From positions 1-25,213 of IMG/VR virus record IMGVR_UViG_3300010158_000294: a stretch of 25,213 bases of DNA; one strand, written 5' to 3'. The stretch comes from a virus. This document shows positions 14,101-20,894 of the stretch, piece after piece (the first letter of the stretch is position 1; each line of letters starts with the position of its first letter). Below the pieces are notes generated by a model that searched no databases, had not been told where the DNA came from, and was given only the letters and a program-made list of their open reading frames with translations. A program made the position numbers and the translations under genes.

Positions 14101-15769
14101 CACAGCGTGTGGTATGTCAGGAGGCGGCGGTGCCGGTGGTTACTCAGGAGCAGGTGGCGCCGGCGCGAGTGGCAATTCAAGCGCAAATGGAACTGCCGGA
14201 ACCGGAGGAAGCGGTGGTGGTGGAGCATCTGGCACCACTACTAATCCGGGCAAGGGCGGCGGAGGTGGCGGAGGAGTTGGATTATTTGGCCAAGGCGGTT
14301 GCGGCACCGGCGGAATTGCTGCCGGCTGTCGCGGCGGCGGTGGCGGAAGTAGTGGTCTTGCTGGACAAAACTTTACTCCTAATATTGGCGGAGTTGGCGG
14401 ATTGTTTGGTGGCGGCGGTGGCGCAAATAACGCAACACCTAACGGCGCATCATGCGGTGGTTTTGGTGGTCATTTAGCATACATCAACAACTACGCAGTT
14501 TCTCCGAGCATTACTTATACTGTAACAGTTGGTGGCGGAGGCGCTTCACCTGGCGGTACTGGTGCTAGCGGTGCAGTTCGCATCATTTGGCCAGGTCAGG
14601 CTAGATCTTTCCCAAGTACCAATGTAGCTCAGAGTTACGAAACTGATACAGCAACTATAAATCAAACATATGTGCCTAGCGCACCCACTTTATCATCTGT
14701 AACACCAAATAGTTCTACAGCGATTACAGCCAGTTTCACAGCACCAACATATTCGGGAGGATCAGCTGTTACCAGTTATACCGCAGTGGCCACTACAGGT
14801 ACTACAACATTTATAAGTACCTCTGTTAGTACTACCGTGGTAATATCCGGGCTGACTCAACTTACCACATATTCAATATCTGGATATGCCACTAACTCGT
14901 ATGGTAATAGTACTAGTAGTAATAGTCTTACTGCTGCTACATATATACAAAACGGTAGCCAGTTGTATACTTCAGCAGGCAGTTATACATGGACAGTACC
15001 TTCTGGAGTTACATCAGTTAGTGTGGTTGCAGTAGGCGGCGGCGGAGCAGCAAGGACGGTCGCGCCAAATACACCTACTTCCGGAACTCTTAGTTCTTTC
15101 TATACTGCGCCACAGGCACCGGTGGCTACCACTAATCTTCTTACCGCCGGCGGCGGCACCACCTCACCGAGCGGTGGTTCTGGTGGTACTGTTAGCGTTG
15201 GCAGCGGTGGTTCTGGTGGTGCTGGTGGTGCTGCCGGCGCTTGTAATCAAGGCAGCGGCGGAGGTGCTGGTGGATACTCAGGAGCAGGTGGTGCAGGTGC
15301 AAGTGCCGGGTTAGATGGATCAGCAGGCGCCGGTGGCGGAGGTGGTGGTGGTGCCGGTGGCAGGAGTCCAAATAACGCTGCCGGTGGCGGTGGTGGTGTT
15401 GGATTATATGGCGAAGGTGCTAGCGGTGCCGCTGGTATCGCTGCCGGCTGTAAAGGTGGTGGTGGCGGTAGCGGCGGCGCGACCGGACAAAATCGTTGCG
15501 TTACAAACAACCGCGGCGGAAATGGCGGATTGTATGGTGGTGGTGGTGGCTCAGGTGGCAGTGGCGCCTTGGCCGGCGGAGGCGGTGGTGCTTTAGGATA
15601 CATCAATAATTATACTGTTACATCGGGCAGCAATTTTACAGTGACAGTCGGATCGGGCGGAACTACATCCTGCGGAACCTATGGCCAAGGTGCTAGCGGC
15701 GCAGTTCGTATCATCTGGCCAGGACAGGTTAGACAGTTCCCAAGTACCAATGTGGGCACATCGCCTTAA
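11192..15769 (+). CDS. Giant tail-fibre/adhesin paralogue 3: four FN3-Gly-rich modules
   Basis: At 1525 residues this is the largest protein in the window. The N-terminal tag MALIISCGVQFSGDISI resembles those of the other two fibres. Four tandem modules follow, each about 95 residues of fibronectin-III plus about 260 of glycine-rich sequence. Glycine-rich parts lie at about 118-376, 489-755, 871-1138 and 1254-1516. Each starts with T/SxxSYxWxVPxGVxSxSVVAVGGGG, contains a conserved GLYG/GLFGQG core and AYINNYxVSPG, and ends GAVRIxWPGxxRxFPSTNV. FN3 units show AVTSYTAVATSG and Y.L.VYATNAYGNSTSSNSL. No chaperone domain or C-terminal protease is visible. Probably an outer fibre or adhesin carrying variable loops. 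Late box 30 bases upstream; no clear Shine-Dalgarno. Confidence 0.87.
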   Translation: MALIISCGVQFSGDISIASYGVATAPTIGTAYMSSATTAVVAFTAPISVLPITSYTAVSTPGGITGTLNSAGSGNIVVNGLSSTTVYTFVVYATSGAGNGPTSARSNIVWPYGSGQATYVNTGSYVWAVPAGVNSISVVAVGGGGGGAAPGCPYNGSGQGPSSFSSGPVVVIQATAGGSQTRFSAGAPASVGGAGSGSPGAVGYSGGGSPKPGCGGPKSGGGGAAGYAGNGGTGGQSTPGNAGAGGGGGGGYFGTTNGAGGGGGVGIYGQGASGAAGTAGPNYGGGGGGGSGGVSGACGSTGGSIAGAYGGGGGSLSPFFSGGSGGGLAYINNYSVSPAITYTVVVGGAGAATVNGATGGVGAVRLVWPGNARSFPTTYVVDCTVSTASSFLVPPAPTLNSVVVNSSTQATVTFTAAAPTAVTLPTYQFTAVASATSRATVTASISTSGSYSFPVTGLTPLTTYTFYLYATNLAGDSSNSNSINSATYVASGSSLYTFPGTYCWVAPSGVTAVSAVVVGGGGGGAYPGSTAPALTDGGASYFRSTCVVRATGGGAGCTATPYPVGAGGSVTAGTGGAGGSGSAQPAPGRNRGGAGGGAGGYSGAGGAGAPGTTGNSGSGGGGGGGTTIVSGVNGGSGGGGVGLFGQGCSGAGGTPVCSGTITGGRGGSGGLNGASSPGNGGGAGGLFGGGGGGGSPGAGAGGAGGGGALAYINNYSVTPGSSYPVVVGAGGAAPLTGDGGKGAVRIVWPGQVRQFPSTNVGAFETDTVTLNQSYVPSVPTVTSVSPSSSTAITVNFTAPTYAGGSAVTSYTAVATSGTTVVSTGNISTAGSYFVLVRGLAPLTSYSLSVYATNAYGNSTSSNSLSTSTLVASSSTVFIFPGTYSWVAPINVTSVSVVAVGGGGGGKGYPVAPSAGGLSSFYSSPPAPQASTNIVTAGSGSSGCTSRTPGTSSSGAPGYVSYAGGAGGTSSTACGMSGGGGAGGYSGAGGAGASGNSSANGTAGTGGSGGGGASGTTTNPGKGGGGGGGVGLFGQGGCGTGGIAAGCRGGGGGSSGLAGQNFTPNIGGVGGLFGGGGGANNATPNGASCGGFGGHLAYINNYAVSPSITYTVTVGGGGASPGGTGASGAVRIIWPGQARSFPSTNVAQSYETDTATINQTYVPSAPTLSSVTPNSSTAITASFTAPTYSGGSAVTSYTAVATTGTTTFISTSVSTTVVISGLTQLTTYSISGYATNSYGNSTSSNSLTAATYIQNGSQLYTSAGSYTWTVPSGVTSVSVVAVGGGGAARTVAPNTPTSGTLSSFYTAPQAPVATTNLLTAGGGTTSPSGGSGGTVSVGSGGSGGAGGAAGACNQGSGGGAGGYSGAGGAGASAGLDGSAGAGGGGGGGAGGRSPNNAAGGGGGVGLYGEGASGAAGIAAGCKGGGGGSGGATGQNRCVTNNRGGNGGLYGGGGGSGGSGALAGGGGGALGYINNYTVTSGSNFTVTVGSGGTTSCGTYGQGASGAVRIIWPGQVRQFPSTNVGTSP

Positions 15770-15809
15770 TAAATTCTCATTAACTGGGTATATTTTGATA
15801 AAAGTCATA

Positions 15810-15834
15810 AGTAAGGTTATTATCAAGCCTTACT
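15810..15834 (+). promoter_or_regulatory. Stem-loop abutting the start codon of the GNAT-like gene
   Basis: AGTAAGG (15810-15816) and CCTTACT (15828-15834) are perfect 7-bp arms, extendable by TT/AA with one bulged G. The right arm ends on the base before ATG 15835. The only Shine-Dalgarno-like bases, AAGG, lie inside the left arm, 18 bases from the start. Folding would hide them, suggesting translational control. Confidence 0.5.
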
Positions 15835-16278
15835 ATGCCTTTACACATAATACAAGCATTAACCGATCCTTTGCTAAATCTATTAGCAGACGATCCTGTT
15901 CGCCCAGAAATTCCAGCAGAATTTAGAGTTTCGGACACAACCGAAATATTTGTATTACAACATGAACAAACACTGGAACCCGAGGCAGTTGTATGTGTGG
16001 CTTACAGATCCAAGATACCCGGTGATGTTTTGGAACTAGCAGCCAAACCCGATGAAGATACCCATGTGGCAGTATTCTACACTATCTGGAGTTATCGCCC
16101 TGGAGCCGGTAGGAAATTGATACTACAGGCACGCACCTGGATTAATCGTAACAGAAAGAATATCACGGAATTTGTAACTTTGAGTCCACCAACTGACATG
16201 GCCAGGATATTCCATCTAAGGAATGGTGCTGAGGTTTTTAGGATAAATCCCGAAACTGTTAACTATCTTTATCCCTAA
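15835..16278 (+). CDS. GNAT-like acyltransferase-fold protein
   Basis: This 147-residue protein follows the third fibre gene. The middle reads AVVCVAYRSKIPGDVLEL, then AVFYTIWSYRPGAGRKLI (about 79-96), where RPGAGR resembles the R/Q-x-x-G-x-G/A acetyl-CoA pyrophosphate loop of GNAT enzymes, followed by a helix (LQARTWI). The C-terminal TLSPPTDMARIFHLRNGAEVFR fits the last GNAT strand and helix, where many members have a phrase ending in K/R-x-G-F. The N-terminal 30 residues (DDPVRPEIPAEFRV) are not typical. It could be an active N-acyltransferase acting on a virion or host protein, or a catalytically dead relative. The stop overlaps the convergent gene's stop. Phage homologues are plausible, but I cannot name one. 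Confidence 0.55.
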   Translation: MPLHIIQALTDPLLNLLADDPVRPEIPAEFRVSDTTEIFVLQHEQTLEPEAVVCVAYRSKIPGDVLELAAKPDEDTHVAVFYTIWSYRPGAGRKLILQARTWINRNRKNITEFVTLSPPTDMARIFHLRNGAEVFRINPETVNYLYP

Positions 16279-16964
16279 CCTATACTCAGTTCACGATCGT
16301 GTAATCGATCCAGCAGTTTGGTCAAGCCTTTAAGAGTATCGTCGTTGCGTAGGCTTTTATAAACAAGATTGGCAACACTGAATTCTCCCTGTTTGGCCAG
16401 TCCTAATTTTCTATATTGTCTCAACATTTTCAAAACTCGTTGTAGACTGGGCATATCAGCAGTTTGAATAGCATGTTGGATGACAGTGTGCCAAATATCA
16501 ACCATGCGCTCTAATTCTGCTCGGTCTATTTCTGCTACCGTTTTCTCTGGTTTTCTAATCCACTGGTTTTTCAATATGCTGTAACTGCTGCTAACTGCTG
16601 GATGATCTAGATTTTCTACATATAATTCTACAGGAATTCCATTTATCTTGACATCATAACGTTCTTTATACAGCAATCTCTTGCTGTCAAATAACTCTGC
16701 TACTTCTCTGTCGCAGGCGATACTGGAAAAATCTGCTATCAAATGTAAATCAAGATCGCTGTGTTCTGTATAGGTATAATTGGCATTTCCTCCAGCAACC
16801 TGTACATCTACCACCTGGAAAGGTACATCGATATAATCTTTAAAATCCTGGGCTATTCTTAACAGTCCTTGACGTACTTCTGGTTTCAGATCATCTCCTG
16901 TCCATAGTTTAGGATTTAAATCACTGTGTAACTCTATCGGATCTGCGAATTCATTTGCTATCAT
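16275..16964 (-). CDS. Nucleotidyltransferase-fold protein (Pol beta-like)
   Basis: This 229-residue protein carries the signature of the nucleotidyltransferase superfamily: GG/N at 58-60 followed by the metal-binding SDLDLHLI (69-76), with aspartates 70 and 72. A third acidic residue probably lies in IPVELYVEN (about 109-117). The N-terminus (LHSDLNPKLWTGDDLKPEVRQGLL) is a helical cap, and the C-terminal 80 residues are helical and charged. This type is common and poorly characterised in T4-like phages; the substrate could be a nucleic acid end, a nucleotide or a protein. A perfect late box lies 7 bases upstream of the ATG and there is no Shine-Dalgarno. Its stop shares bases with the stop of the convergent GNAT-like gene. 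Confidence 0.75.
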   Translation of the reverse strand: MIANEFADPIELHSDLNPKLWTGDDLKPEVRQGLLRIAQDFKDYIDVPFQVVDVQVAGGNANYTYTEHSDLDLHLIADFSSIACDREVAELFDSKRLLYKERYDVKINGIPVELYVENLDHPAVSSSYSILKNQWIRKPEKTVAEIDRAELERMVDIWHTVIQHAIQTADMPSLQRVLKMLRQYRKLGLAKQGEFSVANLVYKSLRNDDTLKGLTKLLDRLHDRELSIG

Positions 16965-16971
16965 AATAGAG

Positions 16972-16979
16972 TATTTATA
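16972..16979 (-). promoter_or_regulatory. T4-type late promoter, 7 bases from a start codon
   Basis: Read on the - strand this is TATAAATA, a perfect late box, followed by CTCTATT and the ATG at 16964. A start point 6-7 bases past the box falls at or next to the ATG, so the mRNA would be leaderless or nearly so. On the opposite strand a weaker GGTAAATA (16981-16988) stands 9 bases before the + strand ATG at 16998. Confidence 0.65.
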
Positions 16980-16997
16980 CGGTAAATATTTCTACGT

Positions 16998-17552
16998 ATG
17001 ACAAAGAAAAGATACCTTGGACATTTGCTAGTAGCCAATCCTAACAATCCCAGAGACGAATTGGCCAAAAGTGTTTTACTACTGGTGACGCATACTCCGC
17101 AAAATGCCATAGCATTACAAGTTAATAATGCTGTGGATCAACTGAATCTAAGAACCATTGCTGAACGTATCAATCTACAATATCTAGCAGATGATCCACT
17201 ATATTATGGTGGCAATGTCAGTCAAAACAAAATACATGTTGTACATTCGTCCGATTGGAAAGGACTCAGCACAGTATCATTAACAGATGAAATATCTGTT
17301 ACCAATGACATTGGTGTGATAGCAGCCCTGGTACAAGGAGAGGGTCCCAAATACTTTAGGGCATGTGCTGGATTTTGTGCCTGGAGTGATGGTAAATTAG
17401 ATCAGCAATTGGATCCAAAATACCAAGAAGATTCTTACAAATGGGAAATAGTTCCTGCCACACTGGAGAATGTTTTTGGATCAGATGGCACAGATCAATG
17501 GCGCGGCGCCATAGATGAAGCAGCACAATTTCGCGTAGAAAATTGGTTTTAA
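16998..17552 (+). CDS. YqgE/AlgH family protein (DUF179)
   Basis: The 184-residue length matches bacterial YqgE (about 187). The N-terminal block GHLLVANPNNPRDELAKSVL, the HTPQNAIALQVNNAVDQLNL segment and the YYGGNVSQNKIHVVHSSDW segment follow the family order (G-x-L-L-I-A-x-P; S-V; GG-P-V; hvlH). In bacteria the first block is usually followed by H-x-x-x-G-A-x-G; here HTPQNAIAL replaces it and the glycines are lost. AlgH/YqgE function in hosts is unclear, with links to redox and transcription phenotypes. A copy inside a phage, as an isolated + strand gene next to replication genes, looks like an acquired and diverged host gene. No Shine-Dalgarno; the start is 33 bases from the divergent gene. 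Its stop shares TTAA with the helicase stop. Confidence 0.75.
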   Translation: MTKKRYLGHLLVANPNNPRDELAKSVLLLVTHTPQNAIALQVNNAVDQLNLRTIAERINLQYLADDPLYYGGNVSQNKIHVVHSSDWKGLSTVSLTDEISVTNDIGVIAALVQGEGPKYFRACAGFCAWSDGKLDQQLDPKYQEDSYKWEIVPATLENVFGSDGTDQWRGAIDEAAQFRVENWF

Positions 17553-19027
17553 TCCTTTTCTGGATTGAGATTATTCAACATATTCCGGATCAATGGAGCA
17601 CCAGTTTTCACTGGATTAGGTTTCTCCAAACTCCATCCTTCTTTGGGTGTGGCTCTTTCCCATTTATTGCCACGCAATCCTTCGTCGTCTGTACTGGTGC
17701 TGACTACACTGGTTCTCTTAAATGCTTGCATAACTGAACTAGTACCACTGCTGGACTTGTTCTGTGTGATATTTTCAACTTCACCTTCGTTGCCTAAATC
17801 AGTGATTCTCAATGTATCAAGATTGAATTCCAGCTCGACCTTTTGTCCTACTCCGCTGCTGCTACGAGTTTTCATAAACTGTATTTGATAGCGTCCGTGA
17901 TCTTTCATAGCCCTGCTGGTAAAGATACCTATGACATTATCTGCCGTCATGATTTTACTCAAACCGCCCGAAATATGACTGTGATCAAACTCAATTTCTT
18001 CAACAGCACTACGATTCAATTGACTAGCAGTTACAGTAACACATTGTGTCTCCATTGCTAGATTTCTGATCTCTTCTGACACATATTTGTCTTTTACGAA
18101 CAGATCACTAGGACTGACCTTCACAGATAAAGGCATCATCAAATCCAGGTAATCTATTAACAAAACGTCAGGTTTCACACCTTTTTTGACCTGATATTCC
18201 TTCAAATAGGCTCTAATATCGTTGCAATTTTTGCCGCTGGGCATATACTTGACTTGTATGTTTCCTGCCTTCTTTCCGATCATTTTGACTTTTAATTCTA
18301 CATCGTCGATATTTTTAAAAATCTCTCTTGTGGCAATACCAGTGGTCATACTATCAAGCCTCATACTGACCAAACGCTCACTCAATTCAAAAGTCAGATA
18401 CAATACGTTGAGTCCGGCCAGTGTCCAGTTCACACCTAGATTGGCCAAGAACAAACTCTTACCACCGCCCGATCCAGCACAGAAAATGTTGAGTTCACCA
18501 CGGTTAAATCCACCATACAATTTCTTATCAACTGTGGGCCAGCCTGTACTAACTTGTCCATTTCCGTCTTTGAGTGCTTCGAGTCTGCCACGCGGATCTT
18601 CAAAATAGTCAGTGCCCATGTCCTTGTTCAAACTGATCTGGATAGCATCCTTGATTAGTTTTTCTACTGGACCGTAATCCCCTGCTTCCAACAAATCACT
18701 GGATTCGATAATGGCTCTTTCCAATCCTTTGTGTCTGCTAAAGTTTTCAAATTCGTCCATGAGCCATTCGTAGTTTTCTTTTGGCAATGCTGCTGGCTGG
18801 AAGTCGCTCTTTGTAGAAACATTTACGATATTGGCTTCGGGCATGACTTTGTATTCGTCAACATATTTGTTGATAAATTCTGCTGCTGTTTGTAGTCGTT
18901 GATCAAAGTTCAATGGATCAAATATATTTTGACATCTAATAAATGTTTCGGAATCAGAGAGAAACATCTCTAGATACAATTTCTGCATCGAGTAATCGTA
19001 ATTGGGTTTGGGTGCTTTTTTATTCAT
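17549..19027 (-). CDS. 41: Replicative DNA helicase, gp41/DnaB type
   Basis: This 492-residue protein has a helical N-terminal domain (1-130) and a RecA-like C-terminal domain. Walker A is GSGGGKS (185-191), the catalytic glutamate lies in LTFELSERL (211-219), Walker B is DVLLIDYLDLM (287-297), and the QLNRS motif at 336-340 corresponds to DnaB motif 4. An acidic and Ser-rich C-terminal tail begins at about 405. It is the hexameric 5'-3' fork helicase, working with the primase whose gene overlaps its start by 8 bases. That overlap and order (primase first) imply one polycistronic mRNA. Length is close to T4 gp41 (475). It ends by sharing TTAA with the convergent YqgE-like gene. Confidence 0.93.
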   Translation of the reverse strand: MNKKAPKPNYDYSMQKLYLEMFLSDSETFIRCQNIFDPLNFDQRLQTAAEFINKYVDEYKVMPEANIVNVSTKSDFQPAALPKENYEWLMDEFENFSRHKGLERAIIESSDLLEAGDYGPVEKLIKDAIQISLNKDMGTDYFEDPRGRLEALKDGNGQVSTGWPTVDKKLYGGFNRGELNIFCAGSGGGKSLFLANLGVNWTLAGLNVLYLTFELSERLVSMRLDSMTTGIATREIFKNIDDVELKVKMIGKKAGNIQVKYMPSGKNCNDIRAYLKEYQVKKGVKPDVLLIDYLDLMMPLSVKVSPSDLFVKDKYVSEEIRNLAMETQCVTVTASQLNRSAVEEIEFDHSHISGGLSKIMTADNVIGIFTSRAMKDHGRYQIQFMKTRSSSGVGQKVELEFNLDTLRITDLGNEGEVENITQNKSSSGTSSVMQAFKRTSVVSTSTDDEGLRGNKWERATPKEGWSLEKPNPVKTGAPLIRNMLNNLNPEKD

Positions 19028-20027
19028 CAGTTATACTTTCAAGTTTTTTCTTCATTAGATGTAAATTTATCTCGCCTGACACACGATAGTGTAATATCGT
19101 GGATAGCGTATACAATCGTCCATATCTTTTCACAGCGTCTGCCACATCCTTGACATCATCTTCCCACGGAGGTAAGCTCACTGACCAATTATGATCGGTT
19201 GCTGCTTTGAGCATTTTGGCACCAGCACGATCTCTATCTGGTACAACGATAACTTCACGACCCAATGAGTTTATACGCATGATCTGTGTTTCGTTAGGTT
19301 CGTTATGCATTATGGCACAGCCATCAACTGCTATAGCATCAAACTGGCCTTCTACAACTATTACATATTTTCTATCAGCAGTCTGCCGATCTATATTGAA
19401 CACATAACCCGGTTGAGCATCTGTTAGATATTTTGGTTTGCCATCTGTTATCTTACGACCGGTATAGCCGACTATCCGACCATCGTGATAGAAAGGTATA
19501 AGTAATCGATCCTTGTATCCAGCAGCAGGTGTCCACATCCAATCATACCAATCTAAATCCATGCCTCTGCTGACAAGGTATTCAAACACTTGAACCATGT
19601 CTGCATCTTGGCCAGGACGCCAAACCGCCAATGCCCACTCTTTGAGCAGCATGGCGCCTTCTGGTAAAGGTCGTTCTTCTAACGTAAAGTTTAATGGCTT
19701 TTTGAATACTGGTTGATCGTCTTTGAGTTTTAGACTTACTAGATTCAGTTTGCCTATGTCAGTATCGCTCATGCCCAACCAACGGAATAGATCTTTGGTA
19801 TTTTTACTGAGCAGTTTACCAGGACTCCAGCCGGCTTTGAATCCGCAATTGAAACAATGATAACTCCACCCACCTTCAGGTGTGGTCATTATTCCTCCAC
19901 GTTTTCTAGTATCTCTTTTTTCGCCTCGATTATGACAACAGGCCGAATTAAACGAAATCCAGCCGCTAGGAGTCTGCTTCCTAGATGGTGGTAGGAGAGC
20001 TAAAACAGCAGACTGTATTTCGTTCAT
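19020..20027 (-). CDS. 61: DNA primase, gp61/DnaG type
   Basis: The 335-residue length matches T4 gp61 (342). An N-terminal zinc-binding domain has Cys30/Cys31/His32 and Cys58/Cys61 (YHCFNCG). The catalytic TOPRIM domain has VVEGQFDAIAVDG (224-236, Glu226) and IVVPDRDRAGAKM (260-272, with Asp264 and Asp266). The YHDGRIVGYTGRKI segment (180-193) matches the phage primase fold before TOPRIM. It makes the RNA primers for lagging-strand synthesis together with the gp41-type helicase encoded just downstream. Its start lies 9 bases after the stop of a virion-type gene and lacks a clear Shine-Dalgarno, so it may also be read on that gene's late mRNA. Confidence 0.92.
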   Translation of the reverse strand: MNEIQSAVLALLPPSRKQTPSGWISFNSACCHNRGEKRDTRKRGGIMTTPEGGWSYHCFNCGFKAGWSPGKLLSKNTKDLFRWLGMSDTDIGKLNLVSLKLKDDQPVFKKPLNFTLEERPLPEGAMLLKEWALAVWRPGQDADMVQVFEYLVSRGMDLDWYDWMWTPAAGYKDRLLIPFYHDGRIVGYTGRKITDGKPKYLTDAQPGYVFNIDRQTADRKYVIVVEGQFDAIAVDGCAIMHNEPNETQIMRINSLGREVIVVPDRDRAGAKMLKAATDHNWSVSLPPWEDDVKDVADAVKRYGRLYTLSTILHYRVSGEINLHLMKKKLESITDE

Positions 20028-20043
20028 CTGCTAATTTTAACAT
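20027..20043. repeat. 17-base exact repeat shared with 22460-22476
   Basis: TCTGCTAATTTTAACAT occurs here, in the 9-base gap between the virion gene and primase, and again inside the C-terminal codons of the gene at 22444-22830. On the - strand both read ATGTTAAAATTAGCAGA. One copy is mainly non-coding, so protein constraint does not explain both. Confidence 0.6.
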
Positions 20044-20873
20044 CTATATAGTGCCTTGTCAAATGATCCGAAGAAATTAGGATTGTCATTTTGGCTTTCG
20101 GCTGGCGCCCTAGCCGGAATATAAGTTATTTTGATATAACTGAAAATACCATTAAAATTCACATAATCAATACCACTAAATCCTGAATATGTTCTGGTTT
20201 CTATCGTGGCGTATCTATTAAAAGTTGCCGGTGTATTATATAGTGTACCTTCTATAATCACCTCACCTCGAAATTGAGTCATATACAGGGCCACTGTGTG
20301 TAATGCTGAATTACTGTTATATTCTGGATAAGCATAGATATTGCCGCCAGGATGTATATATCTTGTACCATCAAATGTCTTTAAAAAAGACACTATTTCT
20401 TGGCTAGGTTGTAGTGTAGGATATATATCTTCGTTCAATATAACAGTTCCTGCCATACCGTAATATGTATTAACATAAGCAGGTAAACTAGTACCATCGG
20501 CAGGATCTTGATATGTTACAGCGTATTGATAACTGGATTTGTCCAGGTCAATAGTGTCGCTTTCGGCCAGTGTTAATTCTGCCACTCCGCGAAGATTCAA
20601 TGTCGATCCATCATCGATTACGTCAAGATTTTTTTGTAACAGTAATCTTTGATTTATAGCATCAAACATGCTAAAAACATAGGTTGCGGTATTGCTGATA
20701 TTGATTCTTTTCTGATCGCTATTCTTGAATTGTATTCTTACTTTATTCTTGATACCTTTTTGTATTTTTAGATCGCGTTGGTACATAACTTGATTAACTC
20801 CCCGTGTAGTAACGTCCAAATCTAGTATGACATCGAGTGTGTTGGAGTATAAATAGATTGGTAAATTTTGCAT
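20037..20873 (-). CDS. Virion structural-type protein among replication genes
   Basis: I use the ATG at 20873 (MQNLPIYLYSNTLDVILD), which follows the late box AATAAATA by 5 bases; a longer frame opens at 20918 but would begin upstream of that promoter. The 278-residue protein is beta-rich and hydrophilic. The YQRDLKIQKGIKNKVRIQFKN segment (about 32-52) resembles the N-terminal interface of phage baseplate/upper-tail proteins (BppU-like), and a 'TATYVFSMFDA' strand follows. The C-terminus is rich in Tyr, Asn and Pro. Neck, baseplate or tail-accessory function is inferred from composition and promoter type; no catalytic motif is seen. It sits between dCMP deaminase-side genes and primase, an unusual place for a structural gene. 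Confidence 0.6.
   Translation of the reverse strand: MQNLPIYLYSNTLDVILDLDVTTRGVNQVMYQRDLKIQKGIKNKVRIQFKNSDQKRINISNTATYVFSMFDAINQRLLLQKNLDVIDDGSTLNLRGVAELTLAESDTIDLDKSSYQYAVTYQDPADGTSLPAYVNTYYGMAGTVILNEDIYPTLQPSQEIVSFLKTFDGTRYIHPGGNIYAYPEYNSNSALHTVALYMTQFRGEVIIEGTLYNTPATFNRYATIETRTYSGFSGIDYVNFNGIFSYIKITYIPARAPAESQNDNPNFFGSFDKALYRC
20848..20855 (+). promoter_or_regulatory. T4-type late promoter inside the opposite-strand gene
   Basis: TATAAATA, a perfect late box, lies on the + strand within the first codons of the - strand virion gene (the codons for IYLY). A transcript starting near 20862 would have a leader of about 33 bases before ATG 20895. The box may partly reflect coding constraint, but its distance to the + strand gene is ideal. 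Confidence 0.6.
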
Positions 20874-20878
20874 ATTTG

Positions 20879-20886
20879 TATTTATT
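20879..20886 (-). promoter_or_regulatory. Late-promoter-like box facing the + strand box
   Basis: Read on the - strand the box is AATAAATA, seven of eight late consensus bases, followed by CAAAT and then ATG 20873. A start 6-7 bases downstream falls at the ATG, so the mRNA would be leaderless. It points toward, and is only 23 bases from, the + strand late box at 20848-20855. Confidence 0.55.
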
Positions 20887-20894
20887 GAATAAAG

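Larger units (their letters stand above)
7269..15756 (+). repeat. Seven-copy family of FN3/glycine-rich modules
   Basis: Glycine-rich domains occur twice in the first fibre gene, once in the second and four times in the third. At DNA level, short near-identical tracts recur at equivalent places: ACATCAGTTAGTGTGGTTGC-type sequence at module starts (about 8413, 10287, 13865, 15010) and GTTGGATTATTTGGCCAAGG in two modules (about 13109 and 14275). These tracts are natural sites for homologous exchange between modules. Confidence 0.7.

Noticed and set aside
7440-15600. Dense GGT/GGC repeats that could be mistaken for a CRISPR array or microsatellite locus.
   Set aside because: There are no regular spacers and the repeats stay in frame as Gly-rich protein in every copy.
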